Counted from the first letter of the stretch, positions 18,746-31,933 are shown. The stretch: DNA of 35,253 nt from Aestuariirhabdus sp. (GCA_030622755.1 JAUXFT010000015.1:1-35253); one strand, 5' to 3'. Notes: generated by a model not told the origin, from the sequence alone. Translations and numbers: made by a program.

Positions 18746-20641
18746 GTGGATTTTCCCTCACGCTATGGCGTAATAATTGTTGGTGGTGGACATGCAGGAA
18801 CAGAAGCTGCATTAGCTGCCGCGCGGATGGGAGTAAAAACGCTCCTCATTACACATAACATCGAAACGCTGGGACAAATGTCCTGCAACCCGGCAATCGG
18901 TGGAATTGGTAAAAGCCATCTTGTAAAAGAAATTGATGCTCTTGGTGGAGCCATGGCCCGGGCTACGGATAAGGGTGGAATTCAGTTCAGAGTACTTAAC
19001 TCAAGAAAAGGTCCTGCCGTTAGAGCAACTCGTGCTCAGGCTGATCGATTGTTATATAAAGCCGCCATTCGCCTGACACTGGAAAACCAGGAAAATCTGG
19101 AGATTTTTCAACAATCTGTTGATGACTTGATTCTGGAGCAGGACCGTGTAGTTGGTGTAGTAACTCAAATGGGGTTACGTTTTAAAGCCGATACCGTTGT
19201 ATTAACCGCGGGTACTTTTTTAGGTGGTGTAATACATATTGGATTGGAAAACCACCAGGGTGGCAGAGCGGGTGATCCTCCCTCGAATAGTCTGGCAGCT
19301 CGGATAAGAGAGTTACCGATTCGAGTTGAGCGGTTAAAAACAGGGACGCCTCCCCGGATAGATGCCAGATCTGTAGACTTCTCAGTGATGGAAGCACAAC
19401 CTGGAGACACTCCAACTCCGGTAATGTCATACATGGGTAGTATCGACGAGCACCCTCGTCAGGTGAACTGTTATATCACCCATACCAATGAACAAACCCA
19501 TGACATAATTCGCTCTGGCCTGGATCGCTCTCCGATGTACACCGGTGTGATCGAAGGAATAGGACCGCGTTACTGTCCCTCAATTGAAGATAAAATTAAC
19601 CGCTTTGCGGATAAAAAAAGTCATCAGATATTCGTAGAACCCGAAGGCCTGACAACCCACGAATTATATGCGAACGGTATCTCAACAAGTTTACCGTTTG
19701 ATGTACAGTTAGCCATGGTGCAGTCAATTCGGGGCTTCGAACAAGCTCATATAGTTCGACCCGGGTACGCAATCGAATATGATTATTTTGATCCCAGAGA
19801 TTTAAAACCTTCTCTGGAGTGTAAATTTATTTCCGGGATGTTTTTCGCTGGACAGATAAATGGTACAACCGGGTATGAGGAAGCGGGAGCGCAAGGCTTA
19901 CTCGCAGGAATCAACGCAGCTCGCCAATCCTTGCAAAAAGATGCCTGGTGCCCGCGACGAGATGAAGCGTATTTAGGTGTGTTAGTGGATGACCTGATAA
20001 CAAACGGTACATCAGAGCCTTATCGTATGTTTACTAGCCGGGCTGAATATCGATTAATCCTTAGGGAAGATAACGCAGATTTACGTTTAACCGAGATCGG
20101 CCGAGAAATGGGTTTGATTGATGATAAGCGATGGAAATCTTTCAGTGAAAAGAGAGAAGCCATTGAAACTGAAAAGCAGCGACTTGCCGAAACCTGGGTT
20201 AGACCAGAGACTGAAAAAGGTGATGCGGTAAACGCTCTGTTAGATACCCCAATTACCCATGAGTATAATTTACTGGAGCTGTTACGCAGACCACAGCTTA
20301 ATTATAGTGAACTGGCTGAAATTTCCGGAAGCACGGTAAGTGACCCAAAAGTAGCAGAACAACTTGAAATTCAAGTTAAGTATCAGGGATACATTGATCG
20401 CCAAACAGAGGAGATTGCTCGCTTCCGGCATCATGAACAAACCGCTCTCCCGCAAGAGTTCGATTACCATCAGATTGAAGGTTTATCGAATGAAATCAAA
20501 CAGAAACTAACAGATGCAAGGCCTGATACCCTGGGCCGGGCGTCACGTATTGCAGGGGTAACACCTGCGGCAATTTCTCTGTTACTGGTTCATTTGAAGA
20601 AGCGTTCATTACTGAAAAAACAGGCGCAAGGGACGGTTTAA
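18746..20641 (+). CDS. mnmG: tRNA uridine-5-carboxymethylaminomethyl modification enzyme MnmG
   Basis: The 631-residue FAD protein partners MnmE in wobble uridine modification. It starts with the dinucleotide-binding [17 protein letters not shown], followed by [23 protein letters not shown]. The second conserved Cys is in YCPSIEDKI and the C-terminal helical domain ends with [15 protein letters not shown] place the start at GTG 18746: AAGGTGG lies six bases upstream, the protein then begins DFPSRYGV as in relatives, and the length matches E. coli (629). Longer starts at 18686 or 18698 add an unsupported tail. The stop overlaps the rsmG start by one base. Confidence 0.96.
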   Translation: MDFPSRYGVIIVGGGHAGTEAALAAARMGVKTLLITHNIETLGQMSCNPAIGGIGKSHLVKEIDALGGAMARATDKGGIQFRVLNSRKGPAVRATRAQADRLLYKAAIRLTLENQENLEIFQQSVDDLILEQDRVVGVVTQMGLRFKADTVVLTAGTFLGGVIHIGLENHQGGRAGDPPSNSLAARIRELPIRVERLKTGTPPRIDARSVDFSVMEAQPGDTPTPVMSYMGSIDEHPRQVNCYITHTNEQTHDIIRSGLDRSPMYTGVIEGIGPRYCPSIEDKINRFADKKSHQIFVEPEGLTTHELYANGISTSLPFDVQLAMVQSIRGFEQAHIVRPGYAIEYDYFDPRDLKPSLECKFISGMFFAGQINGTTGYEEAGAQGLLAGINAARQSLQKDAWCPRRDEAYLGVLVDDLITNGTSEPYRMFTSRAEYRLILREDNADLRLTEIGREMGLIDDKRWKSFSEKREAIETEKQRLAETWVRPETEKGDAVNALLDTPITHEYNLLELLRRPQLNYSELAEISGSTVSDPKVAEQLEIQVKYQGYIDRQTEEIARFRHHEQTALPQEFDYHQIEGLSNEIKQKLTDARPDTLGRASRIAGVTPAAISLLLVHLKKRSLLKKQAQGTV

Positions 20642-21291
20642 TGGGAGGTTTACAACATCTACAGCAACCACTACGCCGTGGAGCTGACCAACTTGAGCTG
20701 GACCTTAGTGAGAAACAGCAGCAACGGCTGCTGAGTTACTTACAGTTATTGGCAAAATGGAACCGTGCGTATAACTTGACCGCAGTTAGACAACCGGAAG
20801 ATATGCTACCCCGTCATTTACTGGATAGCCTGGTAGTAAGCCCTTACTTACAAGGCCAGTCTTTTCTTGATGTGGGTACTGGTCCGGGTCTGCCGGGAAT
20901 CCCTCTCGCAATCTGTTTTCCTGAAAGAGAATTCTCTTTACTGGATAGTAATGGAAAAAAGACACGCTTTTTACATCAAGCGGTTGTCGAGCTGGGGTTG
21001 AGCAATGTTCAGGTATACCAGAGTCGTATAGAGAGTTTTAACGACAAAACCTCATTTGATGGCATACTTTCCCGAGCATTTAGTACATTGCATGATATGG
21101 TGGAAGGCTGTTACCGATTATGCCGAGAGGGTGGCTATTTTCTTGCCATGAAAGGAGTGTACCCTCAACAGGAGCTGGATGATTTATCGAATACCTATCC
21201 ACAGCTGAAACAGGAAGCCGTGCACAAGTTGCAGGTCCCTGGCTGTGAAGGTGAACGACATCTGGTTATGCTCCATAAAGTACACCCCTAA
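20641..21291 (+). CDS. rsmG: 16S rRNA (guanine(527)-N(7))-methyltransferase RsmG
   Basis: The 216-residue SAM-dependent enzyme methylates G527 in 16S rRNA. The family signature WNRAYNLTAVR is at about residue 40. The SAM-binding loop FLDVGTGPGLPGIPLAI is at about residues 75-92, and LLDSNGKKTRFLHQ follows. The length matches the family. The ATG overlaps the mnmG stop (TAATG), so the two are coupled. The parA start is 20 bases after its stop. Confidence 0.96.
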   Translation: MGGLQHLQQPLRRGADQLELDLSEKQQQRLLSYLQLLAKWNRAYNLTAVRQPEDMLPRHLLDSLVVSPYLQGQSFLDVGTGPGLPGIPLAICFPEREFSLLDSNGKKTRFLHQAVVELGLSNVQVYQSRIESFNDKTSFDGILSRAFSTLHDMVEGCYRLCREGGYFLAMKGVYPQQELDDLSNTYPQLKQEAVHKLQVPGCEGERHLVMLHKVHP

Positions 21292-21310
21292 AACAACAGG
21301 ATTACAAAGC

Positions 21311-22099
21311 GTGGGTAAGATACTAGCGATAACCAACCAAAAGGGCGGAGTGGGTAAAACCACAACCTGTATAAATTTGGCAGCGTCTTTGGTGGCAACT
21401 AAACGAACCGTATTATTGGTTGATCTTGATCCGCAAGGAAACGCCACCATGGGCAGTGGTGTGGCCAAGAATGAGCTGGATTGGTCGGTTTATGATGTTT
21501 TAGTCGGTGAATGTGAAGTAGAAAAGGCCATTCAGCATTGCGACAATTCAGGCTACGACCTGTTACCTGCTAATGGTGATCTGACGGCTGCAGAAGTTCA
21601 GCTACTCGATCTCAGTTCGAAAGAGAAGCGTTTAGCCTATGCTCTAAGGCGAGTTCGTGATAATTATGATTTCGTACTCATCGATTGCCCGCCCTCGTTG
21701 AATATGCTGACGATCAATGCCTTGACCGCATCGAATGGTGTAATTATTCCGATGCAGTGCGAATATTATGCGTTAGAAGGTTTAAGCGCATTACTAGACA
21801 GTGTTCACAAGATTGAGCAGATTCTAAATCCCGGGCTCGGAATCGAAGGCTTGTTACGCACCATGTATGACCCTCGTAATAGCCTGACTAACGAAGTTTC
21901 TAGCCAGTTAACACAACATTTCGGCGATCAGGTGTACCGAACCGTTATTCCTCGGAATGTGCGTTTGGCGGAAGCGCCAAGCCATGGCCTCCCTGCCTTG
22001 ATTTATGATAAACAATCAAAGGGTGCTATTGCTTATTTGGCACTGGCTGGCGAATTAATAAGAAAACAAGAACAATCCGGGCAAAAAATTTCTGCTTAA
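21311..22099 (+). CDS. parA: Chromosome partitioning ATPase ParA (Soj)
   Basis: The 262-residue P-loop ATPase binds DNA non-specifically when bound to ATP and moves ParB-parS complexes apart. The deviant Walker A KGGVGKTT is at residues 11-18, VDLDPQGNATMGSG follows, and Walker B is FVLIDCPPSLNMLTINAL. The start is GTG 21311, preceded by AGGA at nine bases; the protein then begins GKILAITNQKGG and has the normal 262-residue length. A longer in-frame ORF from 21245 overlaps rsmG and is rejected. It has no N-terminal HTH, which is typical of chromosomal rather than plasmid ParA. Confidence 0.96.
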   Translation: MGKILAITNQKGGVGKTTTCINLAASLVATKRTVLLVDLDPQGNATMGSGVAKNELDWSVYDVLVGECEVEKAIQHCDNSGYDLLPANGDLTAAEVQLLDLSSKEKRLAYALRRVRDNYDFVLIDCPPSLNMLTINALTASNGVIIPMQCEYYALEGLSALLDSVHKIEQILNPGLGIEGLLRTMYDPRNSLTNEVSSQLTQHFGDQVYRTVIPRNVRLAEAPSHGLPALIYDKQSKGAIAYLALAGELIRKQEQSGQKISA

Positions 22100-22134
22100 T
22101 GTAATTGGCAAGACTAAGGATATTTGGGGGCGCT

Positions 22135-23007
22135 ATGGCGGCTAAAAAGAGAGGATTGGGTCGCGGCCTGGATGCATTATTGGCTAATAGCGCACCACAC
22201 GAGAGTAAAAGAACCGGTGACTCATACGAGGATAAAACCTTAACCGAGATTCCGGTGGAGTTCATACAGCGAGGAAAATACCAACCCCGCCGTGATATGC
22301 ACCCTGAAGCGCTTGATGACCTTGCCAATTCGATAAAAGTTCAGGGCGTGATGCAACCGATTATTATCCGTCCAATCGGCATTGATCGGTATGAGATTAT
22401 TGCGGGTGAGCGCCGTTGGCGAGCGACGCAGCGTGCCGGTCTGGATAAGATCCCTGTAATTATTCGTGATGTGCCGGATGAATCAGCGATCGCAATGTCG
22501 TTGATTGAAAATATTCAGCGTGAAGATCTGAATCCAATCGAAGAGGCAATGGCACTCCAGCGGCTTCAGGAAGAGTTTGAGTTGACTCAGCAGCAGGTTG
22601 CAGATGCCGTAGGCAAGTCCAGAACGACAATAACAAACCTGCTGCGCCTCATTAGCCTGAATGCAGAAGTTCGCATGATGTTAGAGCATGGCGACCTGGA
22701 AATGGGGCACGCTCGCGCAATGTTAACTCTTTCTGATGAGTTACAGCTCAAAGCCGCCCAAACTGTAGTGGCAAGATCATTATCGGTTCGCCAGACAGAA
22801 TCGATGATTCGTAAACTGCAGGATGAAAGTGAAAAACCTGTCCTTATAAAAATAGTAAATCCGGATATTCGTAATCTTCAGGATTCATTATCTGAGCGCC
22901 TTGGAGCGGCAGTAAAAATCGATCATGGCGCTAAAGGAAAAGGCAAATTAATGATCCAATACAATAGTCTTGATGAGCTTGACGGTATTTTGGCACATAT
23001 AAAATAG
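22135..23007 (+). CDS. parB: Chromosome partitioning protein ParB (Spo0J)
   Basis: The 290-residue CTP-dependent clamp binds parS and spreads along DNA. It begins with KKRGLGRGLDALL, the ParA-contacting tail. The CTP-binding part has QPIIIRP and GERRWRATQRAGL, and ENIQREDLNPIEEA follows. The helix-turn-helix is TQQQVADAVGKSRTTITNLLRL, and the C-terminal dimer domain closes the protein. I chose ATG 22135 because GGGGG lies just upstream; the TTG at 22105 gives an unsupported extension. Its probable targets are the two parS sites in recF. Confidence 0.96.
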   Translation: MAAKKRGLGRGLDALLANSAPHESKRTGDSYEDKTLTEIPVEFIQRGKYQPRRDMHPEALDDLANSIKVQGVMQPIIIRPIGIDRYEIIAGERRWRATQRAGLDKIPVIIRDVPDESAIAMSLIENIQREDLNPIEEAMALQRLQEEFELTQQQVADAVGKSRTTITNLLRLISLNAEVRMMLEHGDLEMGHARAMLTLSDELQLKAAQTVVARSLSVRQTESMIRKLQDESEKPVLIKIVNPDIRNLQDSLSERLGAAVKIDHGAKGKGKLMIQYNSLDELDGILAHIK

Positions 23008-23325
23008 TCTAATGACCCCTTGGTTTTAGTATCTATACGAGAACACCTTTATAGAGCATTAGTAAAACGTACAATCTATATATGGTATTTAGTATTAATG
23101 ATTGTTCAATATATAGGGGTTGCTCGGGTGTTTTAGAGGTGATGCACAGTGTTGTTTTTATTACAAAAAACACAAATTGACTGCTATGAATACTTAGAAA
23201 GAACAGGTCCTCTACCTATTGAATGACGAGGGCATTCCTCCTATAATCACGACGCTTTAAGTCAGGGCAGGCAAATCCCGAAAGTTTAAAATGCTGAGGG
23301 ATGATCGAGCGATCAGTGAGGTTAT
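23008..23325. other. parB-atpI intergenic region
   Basis: This 318-base gap contains AT-rich DNA with a CTATATAT/ATATATAG inverted pair (about 23074-23119). A bulged hairpin GTGTTGTTTT/AAAAAACAC (23149-23173) could end the parAB transcript but has no T run. The atp promoter (23219-23247) and a roughly 75-base leader follow. I see no gene. Confidence 0.6.
23219..23247 (+). promoter_or_regulatory. Promoter of the ATP synthase operon
   Basis: TTGAAT (23219-23224) and a perfect TATAAT (23242-23247) are separated by exactly 17 bases. They lie about 80 bases before the atpI start and are the only near-consensus pair in the gap. No terminator lies between them and atpI. Confidence 0.82.
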
Positions 23326-23721
23326 GTGCGAACATCCATACCTGAAAATGATCGACCTGCAGTACGTCAGCTATTGATATACCAGTTTGTATCGGTATTG
23401 TTGATTAGTTTTGTATCTTCTCTGATAAGTTTTCAAGCAGTGTATTCTGCGCTTTTGGGCGGCTTGATTTTTATTGTCCCCAACGCGCTTTTTATATATA
23501 TGACCTTCTTCTCGGTAGAGGTTGGTTCTGCACGAAAGATCGCTAATTCAATATATATTGGTGAAGCGATAAAGTTTGGCTTGACTGCAGTGTTATTCGC
23601 AATCGTATTTGCACTGATAAAGCCTTTGAATGAATTGACGCTGTTCGTCACATTCTTTGTTGTATTGATGATAAATAGCTTGTCGCCGATATTTGTGAGG
23701 CGACCCAATGGTAATAAATAA
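23326..23721 (+). CDS. atpI: ATP synthase subunit I
   Basis: The 131-residue membrane protein has four hydrophobic segments (about residues 17-34, 40-62, 78-98 and 102-122). It ends RRPNG, as short AtpI proteins do. AtpI is thought to help c-ring assembly and is not part of the final complex. The start is GTG 23326 with GAGG five bases upstream; an overlapping ATG at 23324 is in another frame. As first gene of the operon and next to atpB its identity is secure, though sequence conservation in the family is low. Confidence 0.88.
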   Translation: MRTSIPENDRPAVRQLLIYQFVSVLLISFVSSLISFQAVYSALLGGLIFIVPNALFIYMTFFSVEVGSARKIANSIYIGEAIKFGLTAVLFAIVFALIKPLNELTLFVTFFVVLMINSLSPIFVRRPNGNK

Positions 23722-23728
23722 CGTTTGA

Positions 23729-24670
<942 letters not shown>

Positions 24671-24701
24671 AGCTTTTATTTTTAATTAACCTTAGTAATA
24701 A

Positions 24702-24956
<255 letters not shown>

Positions 24957-25002
24957 TTTAAATAACATCACCACATTAATTCCAATATAACGGAGAAGCG
25001 GT

Positions 25003-25473
25003 GTGAATTTTAATTTAACGTTTATAGGCCAGATGATTGCATTTGGTGTATTCGTTTATTTGGTCATGAAACATATTTGGCCACCAATTCTTAATGCGAT
25101 GGAAGAAAGAAAGAAAGCCATCACTGAAGGATTGAGTGCAGCTGAGCGTGCTTCACGTGATCTTGACTTAGCTAAGAAAAAAGCGGGTCAGGAAATGCGC
25201 GAAGCCAAGCAGCAAGCGGCTGAATTAATTGACCAGGCAAACAAACGCTCCAGTCAGATCATTGATGAAGCCAAAGAACAGGCCCGTCAAGAAGGTGAAA
25301 GAATTCTGGTTACTGCTCAGGCAGAAATTGAGCAGGAAAGAAACCGGGTTAAAGAAGCCCTTCGTGCTGAGGTAGCAGCGATTGCTGTTGCTGGTGCTGA
25401 GAAGATTCTGCGGACCACTATTGACTCTAGTGTACATGGCGAGATGCTTGATAATCTTGCTAAAGAACTTTAA
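25003..25473 (+). CDS. atpF: ATP synthase F0 subunit b
   Basis: The 156-residue subunit has one N-terminal membrane helix (about residues 5-22) and then a long charged coiled coil that forms the peripheral stalk. The segment KHIWPPILNAMEERKKAI is the family signature. The length equals that of E. coli. The start is GTG 25003 after CGGAGAAG. Confidence 0.96.
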   Translation: MNFNLTFIGQMIAFGVFVYLVMKHIWPPILNAMEERKKAITEGLSAAERASRDLDLAKKKAGQEMREAKQQAAELIDQANKRSSQIIDEAKEQARQEGERILVTAQAEIEQERNRVKEALRAEVAAIAVAGAEKILRTTIDSSVHGEMLDNLAKEL

Positions 25474-25485
25474 TAGAGGTTTGTC

Positions 25486-26022
25486 ATGGCAGAGTTAACC
25501 ACAGTAGCCAGACCGTACGCTAAAGCGGCGTTCGAGGCAGCGCAGACAACTGGCGAGCTAGACCTTTGGGGTGGCATGCTTGAGTTTGGTGCTGCGGTAG
25601 CTAGCGATGAGACAATGAAATTAGTATTGGATCATCCAGCTCTGACCCGCAAACAGAAAGCCGAAGCCTTTGCTGATATCTGCGAAGGTAAGCTGAATAA
25701 AGAAGGTAAAAACTTCTTCACGGTAATGGCTGAAAATAACCGCCTTGTTTTGTTGCCAGAAGTCAGCGTATTGTACGAAGACTTCAAATCGCAGCAAGAG
25801 AAGCAGGTCGATGTTCAGATCGAGAGTGCGTTTGACATAAGTGCTGAGCAAGAGCAAGCACTAGCGCAGGCATTAAGCAAAAAGCTGGATCGTAAAGTGA
25901 ATTTGAGTAGTGAAACTCACCCTGAATTATTGGGCGGAGTGATTATTCATGCCGCTGATCTGGTCATCGATGCGTCTGTTCGCAGCAAAATCTCGAGATT
26001 GGCTGAGGCGATTAACTCCTAA
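25486..26022 (+). CDS. atpH: ATP synthase F1 subunit delta
   Basis: The 178-residue subunit links the top of F1 to the b stalk. It begins [14 protein letters not shown] and ends with the conserved [29 protein letters not shown]. It starts 12 bases after atpF with AGAGG upstream. Confidence 0.96.
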   Translation: MAELTTVARPYAKAAFEAAQTTGELDLWGGMLEFGAAVASDETMKLVLDHPALTRKQKAEAFADICEGKLNKEGKNFFTVMAENNRLVLLPEVSVLYEDFKSQQEKQVDVQIESAFDISAEQEQALAQALSKKLDRKVNLSSETHPELLGGVIIHAADLVIDASVRSKISRLAEAINS

Positions 26023-26048
26023 TTAGAATTAGGATTGAGGATAAAAGC

Positions 26049-27593
26049 ATGCAGCAACTAAATCCCGCTGAAATTAGCGAAATTATCAAGAAGCGCATCG
26101 AGAAACTTGATGTGTCTTCTGAAGCCCGAAATGAGGGCACCATTGTCAGTGTTTCCGACGGTATCGTACGGATTCATGGTCTGGCAGATGTAATGTACGG
26201 TGAGATGATCGAGTTCGATGGCGGCCTGTACGGCATGGCTATGAACCTGGAGCGCGACTCTGTTGGCGCAATCATTCTGGGAAGCTACGAAGCTTTGGCT
26301 GAAGGCCAGACTGCTCGTTGTACAGGTCGTATCCTTGAGGTTCCGATTGGGCCACAATTGCTTGGCCGTGTGGTCGATACTCTGGGTAACCCTATCGATG
26401 GGAAAGGTGCCATTGAAGCTGAATTGACCGCCCCTGTTGAGAAAGTAGCTCCAGGCGTTATTGCACGTAAATCAGTTGATCAGCCGGTTCAAACCGGTTT
26501 GAAAGCTATCGATGCGATGATCCCGATCGGTCGTGGTCAGCGTGAGTTGATTATCGGTGACCGTCAGGTTGGTAAAACTGCGGTTGCGATCGACACAATT
26601 ATTAACCAGAAGGGCACAGGTATTAAATGTGTTTACGTAGCGATTGGTCAAAAGCAGTCTTCTATCGCTAACGTAGTTCGCAAGCTGGAAGAGCATGGCG
26701 CGATGGAGCACACTATTGTCGTCAATGCTGGTGCTTCAGATTCTGCTGCCCTGCAGTATCTTGCCCCGTTTGCTGGTTGTACCATGGGTGAATATTTCCG
26801 TGATCGCGGTGAAGATGCCCTGATCATCTATGATGATTTGACCAAGCAGGCTTGGGCTTACCGTCAGATCTCACTGTTGCTGAAGCGCCCACCAGGACGT
26901 GAAGCATACCCGGGTGACGTTTTCTATTTGCATTCTCGCTTACTGGAGCGTGCAGCACGTGTTAATGCTGAATACGTAGAGCAGTTCACAGGAGGTAAAG
27001 TTAAAGGAAAAACGGGTTCTTTGACTGCACTACCGATTATCGAGACTCAGGCTGGTGACGTTTCTGCGTTCGTACCAACCAACGTAATTTCGATTACGGA
27101 TGGCCAGATCTTCCTCGAAACGTCGCTGTTTAACTCTGGTATTCGACCTGCTATCAACCCGGGTATTTCGGTATCTCGAGTAGGTGGCGCAGCGCAAACC
27201 AAGATCATTAAAAAGCTGAGTGGTGGTATCCGTACCGCATTGTCACAGTATCGTGAGTTGGCGGCATTTGCTCAGTTTGCTTCTGATCTTGATGAAGCAA
27301 CTCGTTCACAGTTGGAACACGGTGTGCGTGTGACCGAATTGATGAAGCAGAAGCAATACTCTCCGATGACCACAGCCGAGATGGCTGTCAGCCTTTTTTC
27401 TGCAGAGAAAGGTTATCTGAAAGATGTTGAGCTGAATAAAGTTCTGGATTTCGAATCTGCCCTGGTCTCTTTTGCCTCCAGCGAATACGCTGATCTTATG
27501 GCTGAAGTGAATAAAACAGGCGGGTATAACGACGAGATCGAGAATACCTTGAAAGAGATGCTTGAAAAATTCAAGGCAACTCAAACCTGGTAA
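26049..27593 (+). CDS. atpA: ATP synthase F1 subunit alpha
   Basis: The 514-residue non-catalytic nucleotide-binding subunit shows [17 protein letters not shown] at the start and P-loop [15 protein letters not shown] (about residues 170-184). It also has [20 protein letters not shown] and the ATPase signature [17 protein letters not shown]. It forms the alpha3-beta3 hexamer with AtpD. A terminator-like hairpin follows its stop at once, before atpG. Confidence 0.98.
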   Translation: MQQLNPAEISEIIKKRIEKLDVSSEARNEGTIVSVSDGIVRIHGLADVMYGEMIEFDGGLYGMAMNLERDSVGAIILGSYEALAEGQTARCTGRILEVPIGPQLLGRVVDTLGNPIDGKGAIEAELTAPVEKVAPGVIARKSVDQPVQTGLKAIDAMIPIGRGQRELIIGDRQVGKTAVAIDTIINQKGTGIKCVYVAIGQKQSSIANVVRKLEEHGAMEHTIVVNAGASDSAALQYLAPFAGCTMGEYFRDRGEDALIIYDDLTKQAWAYRQISLLLKRPPGREAYPGDVFYLHSRLLERAARVNAEYVEQFTGGKVKGKTGSLTALPIIETQAGDVSAFVPTNVISITDGQIFLETSLFNSGIRPAINPGISVSRVGGAAQTKIIKKLSGGIRTALSQYRELAAFAQFASDLDEATRSQLEHGVRVTELMKQKQYSPMTTAEMAVSLFSAEKGYLKDVELNKVLDFESALVSFASSEYADLMAEVNKTGGYNDEIENTLKEMLEKFKATQTW

Positions 27594-27599
27594 TTGGAG

Positions 27600-27631
27600 A
27601 AAAAACAGTTAGCGAGGGTTAGCTGTTTTTT
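27600..27631 (+). terminator. Intra-operon terminator or attenuator between atpA and atpG
   Basis: AAAAAACAG (27600-27608) and CTGTTTTTT (27623-27631) form a perfect 9-bp stem around a 14-base loop, with the T run in the right arm. It starts seven bases after the atpA stop and 81 bases before atpG. The stem is AU-rich, so termination would be partial. Alternatively it protects or marks the 3' end of an upstream processed mRNA. Confidence 0.65.
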
Positions 27632-27680
27632 CACTGCTGCATTACTGAAACGTGATGTCATCAACCAGAATAGGTGAGTT

Positions 27681-28541
27681 ATGGCAGTCGGAAAAGAGAT
27701 TCGAACACAGATCGGCAGCATAAAAAATACGCAGAAAATCACTGGTGCCATGCAGATGGTAGCGGCCAGTAAAATGCGTAAGGCGCAGGGCCGTATGGAA
27801 GCCAGTCGCCCTTATGCACAGCGTATTCGTGAAGTGGTTGGCCACGTTGCTAACTCTTCTGCGGAGTACCAGCATGCCTATATGAAAGAGCGCGACGCGA
27901 AACGCGTCGGCTATATCATAGTTTCTTCAGATCGTGGCTTGTGTGGTGGATTGAACGTTAACCTGTTCAAGCACTCACTTAAATCCATGAAGTCCTGGGC
28001 TGACCAGGGTGCTGATGTTGATATCTGTGTAGTAGGTACTAAAGCAGCTGCGTTCTTCCGCCACTATGGTGGAAATGTTGTTGCAGCCATAAATGGTCTG
28101 GGTGACGAGCCCAACATCGCTGATCTTATTGGTGCGGTGAAGGTTATGCTCGACGCTTATGACAATGGCAAAATAGATCGTTTGTACTTGGTGTTTAATA
28201 CTTTTTTTAACACCATGATCCAGACGCCGGAAGTTGAGCAATTGTTGCCTCTCCCCGCGGACGACGATGAAAATCTCAAGCATCATTGGGATTACATCTA
28301 TGAACCTGACGCGAGAGAATTGCTCGATGGGCTTTTGATTCGTTATATCGAATCACAGGTTTATCAGGCTATTGTGGAAAACAATGCCTGTGAACAAGCC
28401 TCCCGAATGGTGGCAATGAAGAGTGCTACCGATAACGCAGGTGAGATTATAGATGAGTTACAACTGATCTATAACAAAGCCCGTCAGGCAGCAATTACGC
28501 AAGAAATTTCAGAAATTTGCAGTGGTGCGGCAGCCGTTTAG
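27681..28541 (+). CDS. atpG: ATP synthase F1 subunit gamma
   Basis: The 286-residue central rotor shaft starts [36 protein letters not shown] at its N-terminal helix. It shows [11 protein letters not shown] in the middle and a C-terminal helix with [18 protein letters not shown]. Length matches E. coli (287). The gap of 87 bases from atpA is the longest inside the operon and contains the hairpin. Confidence 0.97.
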   Translation: MAVGKEIRTQIGSIKNTQKITGAMQMVAASKMRKAQGRMEASRPYAQRIREVVGHVANSSAEYQHAYMKERDAKRVGYIIVSSDRGLCGGLNVNLFKHSLKSMKSWADQGADVDICVVGTKAAAFFRHYGGNVVAAINGLGDEPNIADLIGAVKVMLDAYDNGKIDRLYLVFNTFFNTMIQTPEVEQLLPLPADDDENLKHHWDYIYEPDARELLDGLLIRYIESQVYQAIVENNACEQASRMVAMKSATDNAGEIIDELQLIYNKARQAAITQEISEICSGAAAV

Positions 28542-28568
28542 GCGCCGATGACCAATGAGTATTTATAG

Positions 28569-29978
<1,410 letters not shown>

Positions 29979-30042
29979 TTGACAGACGGTGACCATTAAA
30001 TTGGTTACCGTCATCCTGTAATTCGATAAGAGGCAATTACCG

Positions 30043-30465
30043 ATGGCAATGACCGTACATTGTGACATCGTTAGCGCTGAAACCGCGATTTTTTCTGGGC
30101 TGGTAGAGACGGTTATCGCGACTGGTAGCGAGGGTGAGCTGGGTGTTTCACCCGGACACGCACCATTACTTACCGGCTTGAAGCCTGGTCCTATCCGGAT
30201 CATTAAGCAGAACGGTGAAGAGGAGATTTATTATATCTCCGGTGGCTATCTAGAGGTTCAGCCTAACAACATTAAGGTGTTGGCTGACACAGCCCTGCGT
30301 GCTGACGATATGAACGAAGCAGCTGCTGAAGCAGCTAAACAGGAAGCGGAACATGCGCTGGCTAACCAGAAGTCTGAACTGGACTACTCTCGTGCCGCCG
30401 CTCAGCTTTCTGAAGCTACTGCCCAGTTGCGAACACTTCAAAAGCTACGCAATAAAAACCGTTAA
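30043..30465 (+). CDS. atpC: ATP synthase F1 subunit epsilon
   Basis: The 140-residue subunit has the N-terminal beta-sandwich ([48 protein letters not shown]) and a C-terminal helical hairpin (about residues 90-138) that can inhibit ATP hydrolysis. It is the last gene of the operon and is followed by a strong terminator. Confidence 0.96.
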   Translation: MAMTVHCDIVSAETAIFSGLVETVIATGSEGELGVSPGHAPLLTGLKPGPIRIIKQNGEEEIYYISGGYLEVQPNNIKVLADTALRADDMNEAAAEAAKQEAEHALANQKSELDYSRAAAQLSEATAQLRTLQKLRNKNR

Positions 30466-30490
30466 GAAGTAGTTATCGGTTTAAAATAAG

Positions 30491-30519
30491 AAGGGTGGCC
30501 ATTGCGCTACCCTTTTTTT
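30491..30519 (+). terminator. Intrinsic terminator of the atp operon
   Basis: AAGGGTGGC (30491-30499) pairs with GCTACCCTT (30506-30514) with one G-T pair, around a six-base loop, and is followed by a T run with a single G. It is 25 bases after atpC. Confidence 0.92.
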
Positions 30520-30553
30520 GTTTTAATTCCAGATTATAAAAAGGTTTACCACT

Positions 30554-31933
30554 ATGCGAGTCGATATTGTGATTCTGGCAGCAGGCCAGGGCAGCAGAAT
30601 GAAATCAGCGTTGCCCAAGGTTTTGCATACCCTGGCTGGTAAGCCGATGTTGCAACATGTGATCGAACGAGCACAGGAATGCGCCAACCATTTTGGCGGC
30701 GGCAGGATCCATGTGGTAATTGGTCATGGAGGAGAGCTGGTCCGGGAGCAGCTTTCAGATCAACCCGTTTCCTGGGTAGTTCAACAAGAACAAAATGGAA
30801 CGGGACACGCGGTAGCGCAAACACTACCCAATATAGATGGCGCTGATCGGGTGTTAATCCTCTATGGAGATGTGCCGTTAACGTCACCGGATACGCTAAT
30901 CGAACTGGTGGGAGCAATTGAAAACCACCCGTTATCATTACTTACAGTAAAACTCGATAACCCAATGGGCTATGGGCGAATTGTGAGAAATAACCTGGAT
31001 GAAATTGTTGCTATCGTAGAACAAAAGGATGCAACTCCGGACCAGTTAGCTATTGGGGAAGTGAATACAGGAATACTTGCGACATCTGCGGAAAAACTAA
31101 AAACATGGCTTCCTGCGTTAAAGGATAATAATGCGCAAGGAGAATATTACCTGACCGATGTGATTGCTATGGCAGTCGCTGAGGGTGGAAGTGTTGCACC
31201 TTGCAATGCACCGGTTGAGCAGGAGGTTCAGGGGGTAAATAACCGGGTTCAATTGGCGGAACTCGAGCGCTGGTTTCAACGTAAAAACGCTATAGTCCTT
31301 ATGCAATCCGGTGCGACTTTGAGAGACCCGGAACGTATAGATGTACGTGGCTCGTTAACCGTGGGCCAGGATGTTGTAATCGATGTGAACTGTGTTTTCG
31401 AAGGTGAAGTCATTATCGAAGATGGAGTGGTTATCGGCTCAAACTGCGTAATAAGTGACAGCGTGATTAAACAAAACAGCACCATCAAAGCAAACTCAGT
31501 ATTAGAGCAAGCAATAGTGGGTGAAGGTTGTGATGTTGGCCCCTTCGCAAGATTAAGGCCCGGAACTGAATTATGTAAAAATGCCAAAATAGGCAACTTT
31601 GTAGAAACCAAGAAAACCCTGGTCGGTGAAGGCAGTAAAATTAATCATCTGAGTTATGTCGGTGATGCTGAACTTGGCGCCGGTGTAAATGTAGGTGCAG
31701 GTACCATCACCTGTAACTATGATGGAGTTAATAAGTTTAAAACGACGATCAAGAGTGGTGCTTTCATAGGATCAAATACATCCTTGGTCGCTCCGGTTAG
31801 CATTGGAGAAAATGCAACAACCGGTGCCGGTTCCACCGTAACCAAAGATGTGAATGATAATGAATTGGCAGTGGCAAGAGGCCGGCAAAAGAATTTAAAT
31901 GGATGGCAACGCCCAACCAAAAAGAACAGCTAA
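30554..31933 (+). CDS. glmU: Bifunctional UDP-N-acetylglucosamine pyrophosphorylase / glucosamine-1-phosphate N-acetyltransferase
   Basis: The 459-residue enzyme makes UDP-GlcNAc for peptidoglycan and lipopolysaccharide. The N-terminal uridyltransferase has LAAGQGSRMKSALPKVLHTLAGKPM (residues about 8-32), QQEQNGTGHA and ILYGDVPL. The C-terminal left-handed beta-helix acetyltransferase has FARLRPGTEL, GNFVETKKT and NVGAGTITCNYDGVNK, with many hexapeptide repeats. It begins 89 bases after atpC, past the terminator, and is followed 31 bases later by glmS. The pair covers most of the path from fructose-6-phosphate. Confidence 0.97.
   Translation: MRVDIVILAAGQGSRMKSALPKVLHTLAGKPMLQHVIERAQECANHFGGGRIHVVIGHGGELVREQLSDQPVSWVVQQEQNGTGHAVAQTLPNIDGADRVLILYGDVPLTSPDTLIELVGAIENHPLSLLTVKLDNPMGYGRIVRNNLDEIVAIVEQKDATPDQLAIGEVNTGILATSAEKLKTWLPALKDNNAQGEYYLTDVIAMAVAEGGSVAPCNAPVEQEVQGVNNRVQLAELERWFQRKNAIVLMQSGATLRDPERIDVRGSLTVGQDVVIDVNCVFEGEVIIEDGVVIGSNCVISDSVIKQNSTIKANSVLEQAIVGEGCDVGPFARLRPGTELCKNAKIGNFVETKKTLVGEGSKINHLSYVGDAELGAGVNVGAGTITCNYDGVNKFKTTIKSGAFIGSNTSLVAPVSIGENATTGAGSTVTKDVNDNELAVARGRQKNLNGWQRPTKKNS

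Noticed and set aside
21245-21310. N-terminal extension of parA from ATG 21245
   Set aside because: The region is the rsmG 3' end in another frame. The GTG at 21311 gives the standard ParA start and length.
23177-23182. TTGACT as a -35 for the atp operon
   Set aside because: No -10 box lies at 16-18 bases. The TTGAAT/TATAAT pair at 23219-23247 is much better.
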